The notes: generated by a model from the sequence alone, not told the origin. DNA of 64,000 bases from Pseudoalteromonas rubra (GCF_000967655.1 NZ_JXYA01000009.1:62001-126000), one strand, 5' to 3'. Positions 56,433 through 64,000 are shown, counted from the first letter of the stretch. Numbers and translations: made by a program.

Positions 56433-57398
56433 TTAACCCTGTAGCAGACTCAGTGCGGCCTGTGGACGCTGATTTGCCTGGCCAAGAATGGTCTGGCTAG
56501 CCTGTTGTAGGATCTGGTTTTTAGTCAGTTTAGCGGTTTCCATCGCAAAGTCCGCATCTTTGATCCGAGATTTTGCTGCTGACAGATTTTCTGAAACGTT
56601 CGCCTGGTTTCGAATCGTCGACTGGAATCGGTTTTGTACCGCACCCAGCTCAGCACGCTTTTTATCGACCACTGCAATCAAAGCATCCATTCCCGCCATG
56701 ACTGCCTGTGCATTGGCCTGTGACGACACAGAAATGCCTGCGGCAGTAAATACGTTAGAGAACACTTTGGCATCCGCTTCAGTACCAATGTTTGTACTGA
56801 TGGTTGCTGTTGTCGCACTCAGAGCGGCACCCGATACCCCACTGGCAACCCCTGCCACACCTGAAAGGGTGAAACCACCATTATCAGCCATAGAGTTAGT
56901 GGTGGCACCTACATACTGCATACTAAAGCCAATGGTCTGAACAGCATCTGCACCCACCTGGAAGTTAGCTGAATAAGAGCCATCCAAAAGGTTTTGACCA
57001 CCAAACGTGGTATCGCTGGCAACCCGGTTTACTTCTGCCGCCAGCTGGCGAATTTCTTCCTGAATTGCCAGTCGGTCTTCATCGGTGTTTGAGCCGTTGG
57101 CAGCTTGCTGTGACAAAGTTCGGATACGCTGGAACATGGAGGTAATTTCATCCATCGCACCTTCTGCCGTCTGAGCAAGAGAAATACCGTCGTTGGCATT
57201 TCGGTTACCCTGGTTAAGACCTAAGATCTGCGACTGTAGTCGGTCCGAGATTTGCAGACCTGCAGCATCATCTGCCGCACTGTTGATCCGTAGACCTGAA
57301 GACAAGCGTTTGAAGGACGTATCCAGCTCAACACCGGAGTTTTGTAGTTGTCGTTGCGCATTAATGGAACTGACATTGGTATTTACAAATAAAGCCAT
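56433..57398 (-). CDS. Flagellin, RpoN-dependent paralogue 2 (FlaA-type)
   Basis: Filament subunit of 321 residues, MALFVNTNVSSINAQRQL to NQRPQAALSLLQG. It is closely similar to its neighbours but with distinct substitutions, such as QSQILGLNQGNRN and MADNGGFTLS. Unlike them it has an RpoN promoter (57539-57554). In Vibrio cholerae the single RpoN-dependent flagellin, FlaA, is the essential one, so this is the likely functional counterpart (inference). Leader about 130 nt. Confidence 0.97.
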   Translation of the reverse strand: MALFVNTNVSSINAQRQLQNSGVELDTSFKRLSSGLRINSAADDAAGLQISDRLQSQILGLNQGNRNANDGISLAQTAEGAMDEITSMFQRIRTLSQQAANGSNTDEDRLAIQEEIRQLAAEVNRVASDTTFGGQNLLDGSYSANFQVGADAVQTIGFSMQYVGATTNSMADNGGFTLSGVAGVASGVSGAALSATTATISTNIGTEADAKVFSNVFTAAGISVSSQANAQAVMAGMDALIAVVDKKRAELGAVQNRFQSTIRNQANVSENLSAAKSRIKDADFAMETAKLTKNQILQQASQTILGQANQRPQAALSLLQG

Positions 57399-57538
57399 GA
57401 TTCACTCTCTCTATACAAATGCTCAGCATTGAGCTGTTCATTGGCGTACAAGGAGGCAATTGTTATCACTGGCCGGGGCTCAGTGAAGGGGCAATCCAAT
57501 GCCGCTTGTACAAACTTAATTTCTTCTGGAGTGAATAA

Positions 57539-57554
57539 AGCAAGGCGCGTGCCA
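57539..57554 (-). promoter_or_regulatory. RpoN promoter of flagellin paralogue 2
   Basis: Minus-strand TGGCACGCGCCTTGCT is a full consensus sigma54 site (TGGCACG-N4-TTGCT). It lies about 140 bp before the flagellin ATG, in the 526-bp gap between flagellins 2 and 3. Confidence 0.88.
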
Positions 57555-57721
57555 ACAAATTTTGACAAGAGAGATATTGTGTCTTGGGATCGGAATATCT
57601 TGGCCTGAACTATACTAGCTATATAGCCGCTGTTGGCGTGATACGACTAAACGGCGCCTTTTCGGGATATTAAAAGGTCTATATCGCGGGCCAGTCAGTG
57701 CTTGCCAATAAAAGTATAAAT

Positions 57722-57747
57722 AAAAAGAGGCCCGGAAGCCTCTTTTT
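57722..57747. terminator. Bidirectional terminator between flagellins 2 and 3
   Basis: A 10-bp A/T-flanked stem (AAAAAGAGGC with GCCTCTTTTT, loop of 6). Both strands end in T runs. On the minus strand it is the first strong terminator after flagellin 3, about 175 nt past its stop. Confidence 0.85.
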
Positions 57748-57787
57748 TTGAAGTTTGAGAGTGGGTGTCAATATTTTTTCATAATAT

Positions 57788-57803
57788 TGGCACGGAAAGT
57801 GCT
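57788..57803 (+). promoter_or_regulatory. RpoN promoter on the plus strand, upstream of predicted small RNA
   Basis: Plus-strand TGGCACGGAAAGTGCT is GG-N10-GC spaced and differs from the fliE promoter only in the four spacer bases. It points away from flagellin 2, into a stretch with no reading frame. The expected start point, about 12 bases beyond the GC, is near 57814-57815, where the first hairpin begins. Confidence 0.65.
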
Positions 57804-57814
57804 AATATTAACGT

Positions 57815-57914
57815 GTTCATTGTTTTGATGAACTGAATTGGATTTAAGCTCCTCCGCTTTATCATCCAATTAGGTGCCCTGGCTAATACCCCATCAAGTC
57901 CGGGCACCTGTTTT
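57815..57914 (+). ncRNA. Predicted RpoN-dependent small RNA with anti-Shine-Dalgarno loop
   Basis: About 100 nt without a reading frame. Hairpin I: GTTCAT/ATGAAC, 57815-57833. Hairpin II: ATTGGAT/ATCCAAT, 57837-57870, enclosing an inner AAGC/GCTT stem with the hexaloop TCCTCC at 57850-57855. Hairpin III: AGGTGCCC/GGGCACCT, 57872-57909, followed by GTTTTCC, terminator-like though its loop is 22 nt. Bases 57851-57864 (CCTCCGCTTTATCA) are identical to plus-strand bases 56275-56288, so the RNA would pair over 14 bp with the leader and ribosome site of flagellin 1. It runs convergently into the 3' end of flagellin 3. No transcript evidence; function is inference. Confidence 0.5.
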
Positions 57915-57924
57915 CCTACCTATC

Positions 57925-58887
57925 TTATCCTAGTAGACTTAGTGCAGCCTGTGGACGCTGGTTAGCCTGACTCAGGATTGTCTGGCTCGCCTGTTGTAGG
58001 ATCTGCATTTTAGTCAAGCTTGCAGTTTCCTGAGCGAAGTCAGTATCTTTGATACGTGATTTCGCAGCTGACAGGTTCTCAGAGATGTTCGACTGGTTAC
58101 GAATCGTAGACTGGAAGCGGTTTTGTACCGCACCAAGCTCTGCACGTTTCTTGTCAACTACTGCAATCAGGTTATCCATACCAGCCAATACTGCCTGCGC
58201 GTTTGCCTGAGATGATACTGAAATACCTGTTTCAGTGAATACGTTAGAGAATACCTTCGCATCCGCTTCAGTACCGATGTTTGTACTGATGGTTTCAGTG
58301 GTGGTACTCAGAGCAACACCTGTTACGCCACTGGCGATACCTGCGATACCTGACAGCGTGAAACCGCCATTTGCCTGCATGTCATTGGTAGTACCGGCAA
58401 CATTTTGCATGCTGAAACCGATGGTTTGTACTGCATCAGCACCAACCTGGAAGTTTGCAGAGTAAGAACCATCCAGTAGGTTTTGACCACCAAAGGTTGT
58501 ATCTGCTGCAACCCGGTTCACCTCTGAAGACAGTGAGCGGATCTCTTCCTGGATTGCCAAACGGTCTTCATCTGTGTTTGAACCGTTTGATGCTTGTTGT
58601 GCCAGAGTACGAATACGCTGGAACATTGAGGTAACTTCGTCCATCGCGCCTTCAGCTGTCTGAGCTAGCGAAATACCGTCGTTGGCGTTACGGTTACCTT
58701 GGTTTAAACCGTTGATTTGTGAAGTCAAACGGTCTGAAATTTGTAGACCTGCTGCATCGTCAGCAGCGCTGTTGATACGGAAGCCCGATGATAAACGCTT
58801 GAAGGAAACATCAAGCGAGTTGCCTGAATTGTTTAATTGTCTTTGAGCATTCAATGAACTTACGTTAGTATTTACATAAAGTGCCAT
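57925..58887 (-). CDS. Flagellin, FliA-dependent paralogue 3
   Basis: Filament subunit of 320 residues, MALYVNTNVSSLNAQRQL to NQRPQAALSLLG, very similar to paralogue 1. Of the three it has the FliA promoter closest to consensus (59020-59046), a GGGAG ribosome site and a long leader with tandem mini-hairpins, features of a strongly expressed main filament gene. Its 3' trailer is structured and overlaps the predicted opposite-strand small RNA. Confidence 0.97.
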   Translation of the reverse strand: MALYVNTNVSSLNAQRQLNNSGNSLDVSFKRLSSGFRINSAADDAAGLQISDRLTSQINGLNQGNRNANDGISLAQTAEGAMDEVTSMFQRIRTLAQQASNGSNTDEDRLAIQEEIRSLSSEVNRVAADTTFGGQNLLDGSYSANFQVGADAVQTIGFSMQNVAGTTNDMQANGGFTLSGIAGIASGVTGVALSTTTETISTNIGTEADAKVFSNVFTETGISVSSQANAQAVLAGMDNLIAVVDKKRAELGAVQNRFQSTIRNQSNISENLSAAKSRIKDTDFAQETASLTKMQILQQASQTILSQANQRPQAALSLLG

Positions 58888-58909
58888 GGTGATTCTCCCA
58901 CTATAATCT

Positions 58910-58952
58910 GAGTGCTTACTCTTCGAGTGCTTACTCTGTAAGTGCCCACTCT
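58910..58952 (-). repeat. Tandem mini-hairpin repeats in flagellin 3 leader
   Basis: Two exact 13-base copies (58910-58922 and 58925-58937) and one diverged copy (58940-58952), period 15. On the mRNA each reads GAGU-AAGC-ACUC, a 4-bp hairpin with a tetraloop. The array ends about 20 bases before the ATG, just ahead of the GGGAG ribosome site, so it may affect mRNA stability or ribosome loading. Confidence 0.6.
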
Positions 58953-59019
58953 CAAACTTCTAAAACTTACTCTCATAGCCTTCAAGGTTTGTTTTCACTC
59001 TCCGGCTTGGTTACTTAAG

Positions 59020-59046
59020 TTATCGGGCGGCAGAATAAATTCTTTA
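59020..59046 (-). promoter_or_regulatory. FliA promoter of flagellin paralogue 3
   Basis: Minus strand: TAAA, exactly 15 bases, then CCCGATAA; seven of eight in the -10 element match GCCGATAA. It is the only clear element in the 379-bp gap between flagellin 3 and flgL apart from the flgL terminator; the rest (59047-59227) is AT-rich with nothing recognised. Confidence 0.85.
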
Positions 59047-59227
59047 GGAAAATTTATAAAAAAATAATAAACAGCTGATTTTAAGGGAAATTTAGTTGCT
59101 AAAGCGACTTATAGTAGGAAAGAAATTGCCGCTTACGGTTCTGAGGATAAATCTCAAGCCCAATAGTAAAAGGCATATAAGTTATAGGGTTAGAATGTAA
59201 ACTGATTAAAAGAAGAAAGAAAAGTGA

Positions 59228-59251
59228 GCTTTCGAGGTATACCTCGAAAGC
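59228..59251 (-). terminator. Terminator of flgJ-flgK-flgL
   Basis: Perfect 24-base palindrome (GCTTTCGAGGTA and its complement) starting 15 bp after the flgL stop. On the minus strand it is followed by the pyrimidine run TCACTTTTCTTTCTTC. Confidence 0.75.
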
Positions 59252-59266
59252 CACTAAAATGTAGAA

Positions 59267-60502
59267 CTACCTGATATAGTCGAGCAAAGACAGATTGGAA
59301 AGTCGGCCAAAGGTGGCCTGAGATGCCTGCAAGGCGGTTTCATGCTTAGTGAGTTCAGTGATGGCTTCTGCCATATCCAGTTCAACCAGCTCGGCTTTTG
59401 CAATCTTATTGTTAATGTCTAAGTCTGCGTTGGCATCCGTTATACGTGTTGCTGTGTTTAGTCTGCCGCCAAGACCCGACTGTATCTGCGAAACCCGATT
59501 TTTCGCGTTATCTATCCCTATCATAGAATCAGCCAGCACCTGACGGTAATCCTTTTCACTGAGCGTCGGGTCATTTAATGCAGCGACCAGGTCATCCAGC
59601 ATATTTAATACATTGTCTTTTTCCGGCGCTTCGAGATCAAAATCAATCTGCGCTGGGGCACTACCGGTAAAGCTGAACTCCATGCCTGCTACTTCAATGT
59701 GGTTTTCTTCATAGCTTCCGGTTGCCAAAACTGTTGCACCTTGCTGCAAAGTGTAGGTATTAGGCGTACCTGCCGTCAGCACCAGACTAAACGTATTTGA
59801 GCCCGCAGGCGCAGTTGGATCCGGGTTGTAGTTCGCTTTATGAAACTCATCAAAAGGACCTTGTTTGGTGACATACACATCGGAGCTCACGACACTACCA
59901 GAAACAGTTGCTGTGTTGGAAGCCACATTCAGGCGCGTATTGACGCTCTCAAACACATCAAACCCGTTGTCGCTGGACTTAATTTCAACCCCTTCAGCAA
60001 CCTTGATCTTATGCTGGCCCTGATCGCCATTATACTGATAACGTTGCTGCGTACTGTTGTACGAGTAAGCTTCAGTATTGTCCTGATAGCCGGAGAATAT
60101 GTACCGACCATCTTCTGTCTTGGCATTCATCAAATCGTGAACCGCCGTTTTTATCGCGCTGAGCTCTTCTGAAAGTGATGCCCGGTCTACATCGACCAAG
60201 GAGCCATTACCTGCCTGAACAGTCAGGGTCAAAGCCCGCGTTAACGAGTCTTTGATATTATCCAGTACCCCTTCTTGGGTATCCAACCGACCTTTCAGCA
60301 TGGTCAGGTTTTTTGTGTACTGCTCATTAGTCTGGATCCTGTCGGTGTACAATAAAGCCCGTGCCATCGCAGATGGATCATCGGATGCCGTCAATACACG
60401 CTTTTGGGTATTAACCTGCTGCATGGCTTTATTCACGTCTTGCTGACTGTCTAGTATCGAGTTCAGATTGTTCTGATACATCATATTTTGAGATAAACGC
60501 AT
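59267..60502 (-). CDS. flgL: Hook-filament junction protein FlgL (HAP3)
   Basis: Joins hook to filament. The 411 residues begin MRLSQNMMYQNNLNSILDSQQDVNK and contain RVLTASDDPSAMARALLY, then a C-terminal helix ELVELDMAEAITELTKHETALQASQATFGRL. Both ends resemble flagellin D0/D1. It follows flgK by 2 bp. Confidence 0.97.
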   Translation of the reverse strand: MRLSQNMMYQNNLNSILDSQQDVNKAMQQVNTQKRVLTASDDPSAMARALLYTDRIQTNEQYTKNLTMLKGRLDTQEGVLDNIKDSLTRALTLTVQAGNGSLVDVDRASLSEELSAIKTAVHDLMNAKTEDGRYIFSGYQDNTEAYSYNSTQQRYQYNGDQGQHKIKVAEGVEIKSSDNGFDVFESVNTRLNVASNTATVSGSVVSSDVYVTKQGPFDEFHKANYNPDPTAPAGSNTFSLVLTAGTPNTYTLQQGATVLATGSYEENHIEVAGMEFSFTGSAPAQIDFDLEAPEKDNVLNMLDDLVAALNDPTLSEKDYRQVLADSMIGIDNAKNRVSQIQSGLGGRLNTATRITDANADLDINNKIAKAELVELDMAEAITELTKHETALQASQATFGRLSNLSLLDYIR

Positions 60503-60504
60503 AA

Positions 60505-62517
60505 TTACCTCGCCGCACTTAATAAGGTGTCAAACACAGTTCTTGCCGCGCTCAGTACTTGCGCAGCCGCTGAGTAAGATTGTTGGAAACGCAACAAATT
60601 GGCCGCCTCTTCGTCCAGGTTTACCCCAGCCATTGACTCGTACCAGGCTTCGGATTGTGCTGCCAGCGCTTCATAAGCTGCCCCATTGGTTTTGGCCTGA
60701 TTAGCCACCACCCCAATTTCCGTCACCAGACCTGCATAGGCTTCATTGAAGGTTTTTAAATTGTCTGCTGTTGCAGTTGTAACTACATTTTGTCGAACCA
60801 TCTCCGAGCTTTGCAATTTACTCAGCTCCAGCCCATTGCGGTTATCATCGAAACCGCCCGTATTGAATTCAATGGTGTATGTATCACCGGTCGACGGGGT
60901 TCCTTCTATATTAAAGTCGAAGCCATAGCTGGCATACGCTCCCCCCGCCTGCGCAAGGATATTTTCTGCCGGCGGCGTAATGGTAAATGTATTGGTGCCA
61001 TTACCATCCATAATCTGATATTCATTGGCGTTTGCCGTTTTAGTCAGTGTGATGGTGCCATTGGTGAGACTCGGTGGTGCCGCTGTAAAATTGCTCGAAG
61101 CTGGGTCTGTATTTGTAACAGAGCCGACTGAAATGGTCGCCGTGCTAACATTATTGGCCGCTGTCTCAGTCCTGATAGGTGAGGCCAAAGCCAGGCTCTC
61201 AGGGCGATCTGTAGCCAGCTGTAGATTACCTGCAGTCCCTGAGTTGAGCTTAACCAAGAAACTATCCCCGACATTGGCAGTGCCCGTCAGGTTCATTTGT
61301 AAACCGAACATATCCACGCCTGGCGCAACAGAATTTGAATCGATCACACCCGCATTAACCGTTGCCGTCACAGGCGACCCCAGAACATTGCCTTTGCTGT
61401 CGACAGCTGCAATTTCAACCGTGTTTGCCGCGGTATAAGTCACTCTGAAATCGGTTGCGGGCACTTCTTTACCCTTTCCAGGTTCAACGGTCGCTGTTAA
61501 CTGTGCCGTGCTGGTATTACTGGCATAGGGAAACCCACCCACAGTTGGCAGCGAAAAAATATCGCCACCCAGGTTACCGTCGAGATCCATGCCTAACTGG
61601 TTTTGCTGGTTAAAAGCATCGGCAAGCGATAGTCCGATTTGACCAAGTTGGGTTTGCGCCGGCACCAGGATGTCATCACGAAACGCCATCAGGCCGCCAA
61701 TTTTTCCTCTCAGCGTTGTATGATCAACTTCGAGTGCCACCGCTGAGCCATCTTGGACATCAAGTGTCAGTGTTTTATGGTTAGGATCGGGATCTCCATC
61801 CATCGAAAAAAGACTAAAACTGCCATTTTCCATGACCAGAGACTGCCCGGAGCCGAGAAACACCAACTTTTCACCATTGCTGCCATCTAAGGTTTCTATG
61901 TCCACCAGCTCGGCAAGATCTCTAATGGCCTGATCGCGCTGGTTCAGCAATGAACTGCCACTGCCATCACTATTGTTGCCATTGAGCGCCGCAACCTGAG
62001 CGTTCATATCACTGATTTTTTGGATCAGGTTATTGGCTTCGTCTGAATAAATCGACAATTGTTCATTGACGATATTACTCTGGTCAAACACAATCCCAGA
62101 CAAGCGATCCATCTGATCGATCAAGTTCTGCGCATCGGTCAAAAACAGCGAGCGCGCCACTGTTGAGGACGGTAAGTTCATTGCCTCCTGCATGTTGTTA
62201 AACAGGGAGTTGATGCTTTGGTTGAGGTTGTTTGACTCTTCACCAAACAAGGTATCTACCCGGGTGGCTTCCGTCACAAATTGATCGTAATAAGCCTGGC
62301 TCGAGAGATCCCGATTAAGTTGTTTCTGAGCAAACTCATTAAGCAAACGCACGGTTTCCCCACGACCAACCTGGTTGTTGATCATGGTGGTATGTTCAGT
62401 CCGTTCACGAACATAACCTTTGGTATTCAGGTTTGCGATGTTTTTACTGGTCGTTTGCAAAAGCTCAGAGCTGGCTCTGACCCCTGATGACCCGATATTC
62501 ATTAAGTTAAATGACAT
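60505..62517 (-). CDS. flgK: Hook-filament junction protein FlgK (HAP1)
   Basis: First junction protein on the hook. The 670 residues start MSFNLMNIGSSGVRASSELLQTT with NIANLNTKGYVRERT, the flagellar rod/hook N-terminal signature. The end is VNLDEEAANLLRFQQSYSAAAQVLSAARTVFDTLL, the matching C-terminal signature. It is 1 bp downstream of flgJ and 2 bp upstream of flgL, so all three are likely one unit. Confidence 0.97.
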   Translation of the reverse strand: MSFNLMNIGSSGVRASSELLQTTSKNIANLNTKGYVRERTEHTTMINNQVGRGETVRLLNEFAQKQLNRDLSSQAYYDQFVTEATRVDTLFGEESNNLNQSINSLFNNMQEAMNLPSSTVARSLFLTDAQNLIDQMDRLSGIVFDQSNIVNEQLSIYSDEANNLIQKISDMNAQVAALNGNNSDGSGSSLLNQRDQAIRDLAELVDIETLDGSNGEKLVFLGSGQSLVMENGSFSLFSMDGDPDPNHKTLTLDVQDGSAVALEVDHTTLRGKIGGLMAFRDDILVPAQTQLGQIGLSLADAFNQQNQLGMDLDGNLGGDIFSLPTVGGFPYASNTSTAQLTATVEPGKGKEVPATDFRVTYTAANTVEIAAVDSKGNVLGSPVTATVNAGVIDSNSVAPGVDMFGLQMNLTGTANVGDSFLVKLNSGTAGNLQLATDRPESLALASPIRTETAANNVSTATISVGSVTNTDPASSNFTAAPPSLTNGTITLTKTANANEYQIMDGNGTNTFTITPPAENILAQAGGAYASYGFDFNIEGTPSTGDTYTIEFNTGGFDDNRNGLELSKLQSSEMVRQNVVTTATADNLKTFNEAYAGLVTEIGVVANQAKTNGAAYEALAAQSEAWYESMAGVNLDEEAANLLRFQQSYSAAAQVLSAARTVFDTLLSAAR

Positions 62518-62518
62518 C

Positions 62519-63502
62519 TTAGTTTACTCCCTGATGCACTGACGCTGACAACATGGACTGAAATTCTCCTCTGCCCAACACACGTTTAATTTTTTCTGCA
62601 TAATCTGGATCAGTGGCGTAACCGGCCTGCTGCAGCGCATCCAGATATTGATCCGGATTGTCTGTCTTAGTTAAGGCCTCCTGATACCTGGGGTTGGTTT
62701 GCAGGAAATCGACATAATCATTGATGCTCTCTTTGAGCGAGTCATACGCTCTGAAGTTTGCTTGTTTTTTGACGGGCAGACCTTGCTCAAACTCGAGTGT
62801 CATTTTACTGGCGCTGTCGCCTTGCCAGCGCTTGTCTGCTTTTATGTTGAACAGATTGAAGCTGCTTTCACCGTCCTGACGCGCAATAATATGTTTACCC
62901 CAGCCCGTTTCCAGTGCCGCCTGTGCAACCATCACTGCAGGGTTCAGACCAATCTTGGCAGCCGCAGATTTAGCATGATCCCTGAGCTGACTAATGAAAG
63001 ACTCAGGGTCTTCGAATCGCACGTCGTCGGACGCACTCTCTTTCACCTCAGGCTGCTTCTCGGCTTTGCGTTCTTTTTCGACGTTTGCTTGATTCGCTTC
63101 ACCGTTGGCAATGCGATCACTTTGCAACTCGGCACCAGTGCGCAATACTGAGCTTGGCATATAGCCATCACGGTTAGGCGATAACTGCTGCACAATGAGA
63201 TCAGCAAGGCCTAAGCTCCCCTCACTGGATAGTTGCATAGACATCTGCTGATCATGCATATCGCGGTAAAACTTGACGCTGCTGGAATTAAACGGGCTAT
63301 CTTTGTCTTCCAGTACTTCATTCGCTTTACGCATACTGGATAACATCATCTGGGTGAAAATAGATTCGAACTGCTGAGCCGCCTTACGCAACGCTTCTTC
63401 AGAGGCATTGGCATCACCAGCACCTTTCAGCGCGTCTTGTCTTAACGAGTTCAAATCGGTTAAGTCATAGAAACTTTGGTTGCGAGTCGGATCAGTATTC
63501 AT
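62519..63502 (-). CDS. flgJ: Rod-assembly muramidase FlgJ
   Basis: Periplasmic protein that caps the rod and opens the peptidoglycan. The 327 residues have an N-terminal rod-binding domain (AAQQFESIFTQMMLSSMRKAN, residues 41-61), an acidic linker and a C-terminal glucosaminidase domain. Catalytic Glu198 is in AQAALETGWGKH and a GYATDPDYAEKI block follows. Unlike the usual flgB-J arrangement it is cut off from flgI by a terminator and gains its own RpoN promoter. Confidence 0.96.
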   Translation of the reverse strand: MNTDPTRNQSFYDLTDLNSLRQDALKGAGDANASEEALRKAAQQFESIFTQMMLSSMRKANEVLEDKDSPFNSSSVKFYRDMHDQQMSMQLSSEGSLGLADLIVQQLSPNRDGYMPSSVLRTGAELQSDRIANGEANQANVEKERKAEKQPEVKESASDDVRFEDPESFISQLRDHAKSAAAKIGLNPAVMVAQAALETGWGKHIIARQDGESSFNLFNIKADKRWQGDSASKMTLEFEQGLPVKKQANFRAYDSLKESINDYVDFLQTNPRYQEALTKTDNPDQYLDALQQAGYATDPDYAEKIKRVLGRGEFQSMLSASVHQGVN

Positions 63503-63539
63503 TGCTCAAAAACACATCAATATTCATAACTAATAACAA

Positions 63540-63555
63540 TGCAATTATTGAGCCA
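63540..63555 (-). promoter_or_regulatory. RpoN promoter of flgJKL
   Basis: Minus-strand TGGCTCAATAATTGCA has GG-N10-GC spacing with good TGGC and TTGCA half-sites. It begins where the T run of the flgI terminator ends and gives a leader of about 25-30 nt before the flgJ ATG. Confidence 0.65.
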
Positions 63556-63561
63556 AAAAAA

Positions 63562-63580
63562 AGCCCCATAAAATGGGGCT
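63562..63580 (-). terminator. Terminator after flgI
   Basis: Stem AGCCCCA/TGGGGCT with a 5-base loop, followed on the minus strand by eight T residues. It starts 25 bp after the flgI stop. Confidence 0.88.
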
Positions 63581-63604
63581 AACTAATTGATTATAAAAGA
63601 AGCG

Positions 63605-64000
63605 TTAAATGACGACTAATTGACCATGTATCGCGCCGGCTTCTTTTAGCGCTTCAAGGATAGCCATCAAGTCGCCAGGTGCAGCACCCACGGCATTGAT
63701 AGCACGGACCAGATCATCCAAACTGGAGCCGGGGTCAAAAACGAACGCACGAGAGTCATCCTGGTTAACATCAACAATGCTCTGACGCGTTGCAACCGTC
63801 TCACCTTCTGATAAAGGCTGAGGCTGAGAAACATTCACTTGCTCGGCAATGGTGACGGTTAAGCCACCGTGGGTAATGGCCGCAGGTTGCAGTTTGACCT
63901 CTTTACCAATGACTATGGTGCCGGTGCGCGAATTCACGATGATCTTCGCGGAGGTATCTGCGGGTGTGAATTCCAGATTTTCCAGGGTCGATAAATAAGC
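63605..64000 (-). CDS. flgI: Flagellar P-ring protein FlgI (5' end beyond window)
   Basis: The last 132 codons of the P-ring protein, which forms the periplasmic bushing around the rod. The frame is open to the right edge. Visible family blocks are [27 protein letters not shown] and the C-terminal [35 protein letters not shown]. The next gene is flgJ, separated by a terminator and an RpoN site. Confidence 0.97.
   Translation of the reverse strand, partial: AYLSTLENLEFTPADTSAKIIVNSRTGTIVIGKEVKLQPAAITHGGLTVTIAEQVNVSQPQPLSEGETVATRQSIVDVNQDDSRAFVFDPGSSLDDLVRAINAVGAAPGDLMAILEALKEAGAIHGQLVVI

Noticed and set aside
57383..57568. 61-codon minus-strand frame between flagellins 2 and 3
   Set aside because: It starts upstream of the predicted RpoN start point, overlaps the flagellin 2 ATG and lacks a ribosome site.

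Overview
The window reads as part of the chromosomal polar-flagellum and chemotaxis locus of a marine gammaproteobacterium of the Alteromonadales, most like Pseudoalteromonas. The reasons are the gene order (flgI-J-K-L, flagellins, flaG-fliD-fliS, a glycosylation island, flrA, flrB-flrC, fliE-J, fliK-R-flhB, flhA-flhF-flhG-fliA-cheY-Z-A), the FlrA/FlrC plus RpoN plus FliA hierarchy known from Vibrio, and FlhF/FlhG, which mark polar flagellation. The genus is inferred from protein style and gene order; no search was run.

Layout, right to left on the minus strand, the direction of most flagellar transcription. 63.6-59.3 kb: end of flgI, then flgJ-flgK-flgL. 58.9-55.3 kb: three full-length flagellin paralogues, two behind FliA (sigma28) promoters and the middle one behind an RpoN (sigma54) promoter. 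55.2-52.6 kb: flaG, fliD, fliS and a FliT-like gene. 52.6-28.2 kb: a flagellin-glycosylation island. It holds a Maf-type glycosyltransferase, pseudaminic acid genes (pseB, pseC, pseI, a pseG fusion), an acyl carrier protein with an AMP-forming ligase, a second sugar-nucleotide operon, and a set of methyltransferases, a PhyH-type dioxygenase and a glycosyltransferase-like protein. The 36-45.8 kb part is visibly more AT-rich and looks acquired. 28.0-22.1 kb: a short atypical flagellin, flrA, a DNA repair gene (tag), flrB and flrC. 21.9-1 kb: fliE-F-G-H-I-J, fliK-L-M-N-O-P-Q-R-flhB, then flhA-flhF-flhG-fliA-cheY-cheZ-cheA, with cheA running off the left edge.

I found a consistent set of RpoN promoters (GG-N10-GC) before flrB, fliE, fliK, flhA, the middle flagellin and flgJ, with weaker candidates before pseB and before a methyltransferase/acyltransferase pair. 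They match the class II/III layout known from Vibrio cholerae and suggest that some glycosylation genes share flagellar control.

The most notable observation is on the plus strand at 57,788-57,914, between two flagellin genes. A near-consensus RpoN promoter is followed by about 100 nt of hairpins with an exposed UCCUCC loop and a terminator-like end. A 14-nt stretch of this predicted RNA is perfectly complementary to the Shine-Dalgarno region of the flagellin gene at 55,307-56,269. This predicts an undescribed flagellar small RNA by which the RpoN tier could restrain a FliA-tier flagellin. A second notable point is the pseudaminic acid module. It pairs a dedicated acyl carrier protein and acyl-AMP ligase with a PseG fused to an acyltransferase-like domain that lacks the usual CoA loop, which suggests an unusual N-acyl group on the flagellin sugar.
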